Shown piece by piece: positions 24,368 to 28,157 of a stretch of 28,157 nt of DNA. A program made the translations under genes and the position numbers. The stretch is from the NCBI GenBank assembly GCA_027575805.1, contig JANBPU010000209.1, positions 1 through 28,157 of the forward strand, in the 5' to 3' direction. This stretch comes from Mycoemilia scoparia. Taxonomy: Eukaryota > Kickxellomycota > Kickxellomycetes > Kickxellales > Kickxellaceae. Each line of letters begins with the position of its first letter. Within the stretch, counting starts at the first letter, position 1. Under the pieces are notes generated by a model that worked only from the letters and a program-made list of their open reading frames with translations, had not been told where the DNA came from and did no database searches.

Positions 24368-26890
24368 CTACATTTTGAATTTAGAATAATCAAGTTTTGA
24401 TACGATTTCTTCAATAAGATCCCGACACTTTTCAGTGTTGTGGATATGGCTTCCTTCCATTATTTCTTTGGTAAATTTGACAGCCCTTCCTACTTCTGGG
24501 CCATTGAGTTCGGGCATATATTTCATTACCAAGTCCCCAATGCTAACAGCTGCTGGTGGTTGGTGCGATCCACCATGTTTCTGACTAGAATCTGATGAAC
24601 CTACGATCTCAATCCCTTCAACCTGAGTTTCTCGAATTGCACCCTGCAGCTCGATTGGTTTATAAAGTTGCTTCCAGTACCTGATACTAGGAAGCCGCTC
24701 AAATACAATGTCGACTGCTGGATTGGAAGCATATATCAAGCATAGACTATTTTCTGGAATAAATGACGTTGCCGATTCATCTATATCCTGGTCAAACTGG
24801 CATGTACCACTGTTTCGTCTGCTGGAGGCAGAGCTACTAACGCTGGACGCTGGTGTTGATGCTGGAGTAGTATAAGTATCGGGGACAACATCAGCCACAT
24901 TTCCTGCATTACCATCGTCAATTAATGCAGTATCAATGTCACTATTTACAACTTCAAGGTCACGCTTTCCACTACTAGAGCTGGGGCTTGGACCCTCATT
25001 AATACCCTTATCTCCAGATTTGGGGTATAAATGAACAATAGTCACAAGCTTGCTAACAAATGCGAACTTTGTGGCCACGAAATTGACACTCTGACCATTC
25101 TTGTATCCCAACTTTTCAACAACCTCCCTTGTAGGCAAAGTCTTTGGTGAAACCGAAACCAATGTAGAAACCAACTCCCATCCTTTTGGCGACCTCATGA
25201 TACTTGCCAGCTGTTTCTGACTAGAATTTTCAAGTTCAAGTTTGGGGTTGGTTTTGACAGTAACAATCTTGATAGTACCCGGCGGCGCTAGTTCGGATTC
25301 TTGGTCTGTATTGCTATCTGGTTGCAAACTGCCTTCAGATTTAGCCATTTCCAATAAATTGGTATTATATCTTTGTATCATTGAATGAACAATATCGATT
25401 TCCAGTTCCTTGGGCATATATATAGTTTCCGGCGACACATAGTACACATCGGTATGGTTAATTCTATCAGGGTTACGAGCTCTTATCGTATCCAGATACT
25501 GTTGCATTCGCTCACACTGGTATGGTCGATCATCCCACATATATATATCCTCAAGCGTTGGCACACAGTCAAGAATATCCTCGAGTACCTGCATCTTGTA
25601 CAAAAACGTGTTGGGCAATTTGGTCGTAAGTGGATTAATGTATCCCTCCTTATACGCATCCAAATTTCCAGATGGCGATGAGTCATAATCATCGCCATAG
25701 GTAAAGTTTGAGCTGAATGGCACTTTGTGAACTTCTTTAAGAATTATCATGTCAAAGTTCAGGTTCTGGCTCTTCAGTAATTCGCGAATACGTTTATCAT
25801 AAGTGTCGTAGGTGCGGCCAGTTAGCAAGACGGTCATCGTGTCGGAGCGCGAAATTTCTTGGCGAGCCCGTTTGAGAACATGGAGGATCCAGTGGTTTGT
25901 CGAGTCGTCTAGATAAGGTGGGCATAGTGTGCGCTGGTCATGAAACCATCCCAAATCGGTTGACTTTAGCTTCCCACGTAGACCAGAATCCCACAGATTG
26001 CTATTTGGCATGGGCGATTTGAATAGGGTGTTGTCAAAATCGAATACTGTGAGCCGTGTTTTGATATCTCCATGGTGGGCTTTATCAGTGGTGTGTTCTG
26101 GGTGATTGCTATTTCCGCTATATTCCTTATAATGAGTTGCTATTTCTGCGAGATTCCACCTTTTATGCAGGTGACGCAAGCGATGGCGATATGTGTAGTC
26201 TGTAAGTTTATCTTCTATTTCTTCCTGAGAAATTATTGAGGTGTCAATATTCCAATCAACGTTACATCTCAGCTCAGGCATTGGAATTGGCTTAGCATTG
26301 GGACCTGGGTCATAGCGTTTAAACACATATTCGGTATATGATTTTCTGCTCTTCTTTTGGCTGCTGCCTTGTTGATGATTATTGGAGCGACTCTTGAATT
26401 TCCCATTGTCCCTTCTATTATTACTATTATTATTCATGTTATCAAAGCGAGTGGTTTCTGGGGATATCGTCATACTGCTAGCATGACTATGGTAACGATG
26501 CTTTTGGTGCTGCACATTGATAGGAGTAGAGGCGGTGGTGATAAGTGTGCTAGAGTCACTATCTGTAGATGATATTTCTCTTCTAGAACCAGGCGTCAAG
26601 GATGATAGGTGGCGCTTTGAAGGCACATCTGTGGATTCGTTTGTTGCCATTATAGGATCTAAAGCTTCTGCTGTTGTTGTAGAGGTATAGGAATATCGAG
26701 ATAATAAAGAAGCTTTGTTATAATAAGAGTGGTATATGCGAGGTTGAATTCGTGACTTGGCTTGGAATAATAATGCTATAGATAATGATGGTGGCAAGAC
26801 GGTACCAGAACGACGGTGGCGGCAGCTGCAACAGTTAGTACTATAAAATGGTATCGAATGTATTGTAATAGCAATGTTTCTATAAAGCAT
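24368..26890 (-). CDS. HAD-superfamily 'Swiss Army Knife RNA repair-like' protein
   Basis: A fungal family with a HAD hydrolase fold, named for its link to a predicted multi-enzyme RNA-repair protein; the biochemical activity is unknown to me. From the ATG at 26890 the protein has 840 aa without introns. The HAD domain begins RLTVFDFDNTLF (motif I, D284 and D286). It continues with SNLWDSGLRGKL and GWFHDQRTLCPPYL, then motif II VLLTGR (R359), a conserved FDMIILKE segment and motif III/IV YMWDDRPYQC (D453, D454). Active-site residues look intact. A second region near 545-650 (GTIKIVTVKTNP, KLGYKNGQSVNFVATKFAF) is the family's C-terminal extension. The N-terminal ~80 residues are Arg/Ser/Tyr-rich with few acids (MLYRNIAITIHSIPFYSTN), resembling a mitochondrial presequence; an internal ATG (MATNESTDV, residue 81) would give a form without it. 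Residues 80-190 are disordered. Family assignment is strong, function open. Confidence 0.88.
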   Translation of the reverse strand: MLYRNIAITIHSIPFYSTNCCSCRHRRSGTVLPPSLSIALLFQAKSRIQPRIYHSYYNKASLLSRYSYTSTTTAEALDPIMATNESTDVPSKRHLSSLTPGSRREISSTDSDSSTLITTASTPINVQHQKHRYHSHASSMTISPETTRFDNMNNNSNNRRDNGKFKSRSNNHQQGSSQKKSRKSYTEYVFKRYDPGPNAKPIPMPELRCNVDWNIDTSIISQEEIEDKLTDYTYRHRLRHLHKRWNLAEIATHYKEYSGNSNHPEHTTDKAHHGDIKTRLTVFDFDNTLFKSPMPNSNLWDSGLRGKLKSTDLGWFHDQRTLCPPYLDDSTNHWILHVLKRARQEISRSDTMTVLLTGRTYDTYDKRIRELLKSQNLNFDMIILKEVHKVPFSSNFTYGDDYDSSPSGNLDAYKEGYINPLTTKLPNTFLYKMQVLEDILDCVPTLEDIYMWDDRPYQCERMQQYLDTIRARNPDRINHTDVYYVSPETIYMPKELEIDIVHSMIQRYNTNLLEMAKSEGSLQPDSNTDQESELAPPGTIKIVTVKTNPKLELENSSQKQLASIMRSPKGWELVSTLVSVSPKTLPTREVVEKLGYKNGQSVNFVATKFAFVSKLVTIVHLYPKSGDKGINEGPSPSSSSGKRDLEVVNSDIDTALIDDGNAGNVADVVPDTYTTPASTPASSVSSSASSRRNSGTCQFDQDIDESATSFIPENSLCLIYASNPAVDIVFERLPSIRYWKQLYKPIELQGAIRETQVEGIEIVGSSDSSQKHGGSHQPPAAVSIGDLVMKYMPELNGPEVGRAVKFTKEIMEGSHIHNTEKCRDLIEEIVSKLDYSKFKM

Positions 26891-27219
26891 CAGAGGCCCC
26901 TTTCTTATGTGTGTCAAGAGCAAGCAAGTATTTATCCTGAATTTAGATAGCTAAATATATATTGAAAGGGGAGTGGGGATGAGAAATAAAGGGATAGAAT
27001 TTTCCATGTACTCACCAACCTTGACACTACCATACCCAAACACTGACTATTCCATAGAGCAATGATTTCCTAATCTTTGATCAACAGTGATAGCATGCTT
27101 GTTCCTTTGGCCAAATTTGCTTTCATTATAGTTGCACCAAAAAATAAACCAAAAGTCCTCAGTTCTTGTTTTGATAGGGCAAAGGTGATCCAAAGATAAA
27201 CATGCATATTTCCCCATAT

Positions 27220-27351
27220 GGGTAGTTATTTTTGAAGGGCTAAATGCAGATAGTGCATAATGAGGCATTGGTCAATGAGAATATATAGTGACCAATATGC
27301 AAGCTGAAACTGGCCTACTAGTAAAACTTAGCCCTTCAAAAATAATCACTC
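27220..27351 (+). mobile_element. MITE copy 12 (132 bp, long variant core)
   Basis: GGGTAGTTATTTTTGAAGGG ... CCCTTCAAAAATAATCACTC flanked by ATAT on both sides. The outer 25 bp match the family, and CTACTAGTAAAACTTAGCCC matches the right core, but the centre (GATAGTGCATAATGAGGC, CAATGAGAATATATAGTG) is unlike the other copies. Confidence 0.92.
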
Positions 27352-27355
27352 ATAT

Positions 27356-27380
27356 GGGCGATCATTTTGTTGGGAGCTAG
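27356..27380 (+). mobile_element. Solo MITE terminal repeat
   Basis: GGGCGATCATTTTGTTGGGAG begins directly after the ATAT that ends copy 12, so the two elements share one flank. No matching right end is found. A nested or truncated insertion. Confidence 0.55.
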
Positions 27381-27595
27381 CCTACCTGGACACCTCGAAG
27401 AGTTGTAAACAACCCCATAAGCTGTGATTAAATAACAGCTAATTATATTACAAATGGCATATATTTTTTGTTGCTAAAAATTGGTTGTAAAATAATATTA
27501 TTATGAGTTTATATATTTCATGTAATATTTGATATTTATTATAAAAATATACTATAAACTGCTAAAATATAAGGAACTAATTGTATTTAACATAT

Positions 27596-27640
27596 GGGTA
27601 ATAATTTATGAAGGGTGACCAATTGCTAATAGAACGTGAT
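27596..27640 (-). mobile_element. Partial MITE copy 13
   Basis: ATAT then GGGTAATAATTTATGAAGGG, followed by TGACCAATTGCTAATAGAACG. This is the reverse complement of the right half of the copy at 15908 and breaks off near 27640. Confidence 0.75.
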
Positions 27641-27890
27641 TGACAGACCAGGGTCGTCTGGGACGAACCTCAACTGTTCTGGATAAGTTGATACTGAAAG
27701 ACTGTCATTCAGAATGGTTTAAAATTGTTCAGAACGAGAATAAAGGAAAAGCACAAGGGTGTGTGGATAGCAGAATAATAATATCGCTCAGGATGAATCT
27801 GAACAGAGAAAAGGGATGTGAATAAGGAATAATAATAAAGAATCGTCCTGAATGAAAATAGCACAGATAAAAATGGTTTTTTCCGGCATG

Positions 27891-28157
27891 CTTTCAGCAG
27901 GCCCTTTCAGCAGACTTTCAGCTGGTCAAGGCTACTTTCAGCACTTTTTCAACTTTGGGTACAGAAAGGCTACTTAAAGGCTTGCTGAAAGTATGTTGGT
28001 AGATTTTGGCTTTACTAGTAGGTTGCTAATTATGGGCTACCCACCCTATTCAGCAATCATTCAGTAAGCCTTTAAACAGCCTTTCTGTAAACAATGCTGA
28101 AAGAGTGTTGAAAAAATCCTCTGTGAGCTGAAAATCAGCTGAAAGGGTTGCTGAAAA
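27891..28157. mobile_element. Fold-back element with GCTGAAA repeats, cut by the window end
   Basis: Two arms of roughly 115 bp are imperfect reverse complements. The inner arms are strongest: ACAGAAAGGCTACTTAAAGG at 27961 pairs with CCTTTAAACAGCCTTTCTGT ending at 28088. The outer arms carry several CTTTCAGC units (27891, 27904, 27915, 27935) on the left and GCTGAAA units (28095, 28127, 28138, 28150) on the right. The loop is about 70 bp. Unrelated to the GGGCAATAAT MITEs. Likely a non-autonomous fold-back or MITE-type element; the right edge is not in the window. Confidence 0.7.

Larger units (their letters stand above)
26891..28157. other. Repeat-rich region with no gene
   Basis: Upstream of the HAD-domain gene. 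The first 300 bp should include its promoter. After that come a full MITE at 27220, a solo end at 27356, a half copy at 27596 and a fold-back repeat from 27891. The 61-codon frame at 27640-27825 has no ATG-initiated coding character. Confidence 0.55.

Noticed and set aside
27640..27825. 61-residue plus-strand frame beside the MITE remnant
   Set aside because: Starts at a non-ATG codon within the remnant's flank and shows no protein-like pattern.

Overview
This is a nuclear chromosomal segment of a fungus, most likely an early-diverging, Mucoromycota-type lineage. The grounds are short introns (about 95-220 nt) with CTAAC-like branch sites, AT-rich spacers, CT-rich leaders, and a conserved gene set read from translations: the Ccr4-Not ubiquitin ligase Not4, mitochondrial ribosomal protein bL34m, glycine C-acetyltransferase, the ER mannosyltransferase ALG9, a fungal HAD 'Swiss Army Knife'-type protein, and a tRNA-Asp(GUC). 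The phylum is an inference.

Layout. 1-2576: a small spliced gene for an 84-residue single-pass membrane protein with two PPxY motifs, then about 1.8 kb of spacer with remnants of a short inverted-repeat element. 2577-7288 (+): three-exon Not4/CNOT4 gene, about 1490 aa. 7289-9425: spacer and CT-rich leader. 9426-12305 (+): 959-aa disordered Ser/Asn-rich protein of unknown function. 12306-14144: a 64-aa secreted peptide gene, a frameshifted gene remnant and bL34m, all on the minus strand. 14145-17170: a tandem duplication carrying two paralogous small membrane-protein genes, riddled with seven copies of a roughly 100-115 bp MITE. 17261-17332 (-): tRNA-Asp. 17587-18954 (-): glycine C-acetyltransferase. 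20382-20945 (+): spliced gene for a probable GPI-anchored protein. 21495-23967 (+): ALG9, three exons, one intron apparently GC-AG. 24368-26890 (-): HAD-domain protein. 26891-28157: more MITE copies and a long fold-back inverted repeat that runs to the window edge.

The housekeeping genes do not form one pathway; this looks like an ordinary eukaryotic gene neighbourhood. The unusual part is the accessory layer. One MITE family (TIR GGGCAATAATTTTTGAAGGG) has at least 13 full or partial copies here. The tandem duplication preserves two empty sites opposite filled sites, which fixes the element ends and a 4-bp target-site duplication. One copy sits in the last exon of one duplicate gene and supplies its final two codons and stop. 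Three small genes in the window share one design: a tiny N-terminus, one membrane span, a basic/Cys juxtamembrane segment and a low-complexity Pro/Tyr tail.

All exon structures were inferred by hand from splice consensus and reading frame; no transcript data or database search was available.
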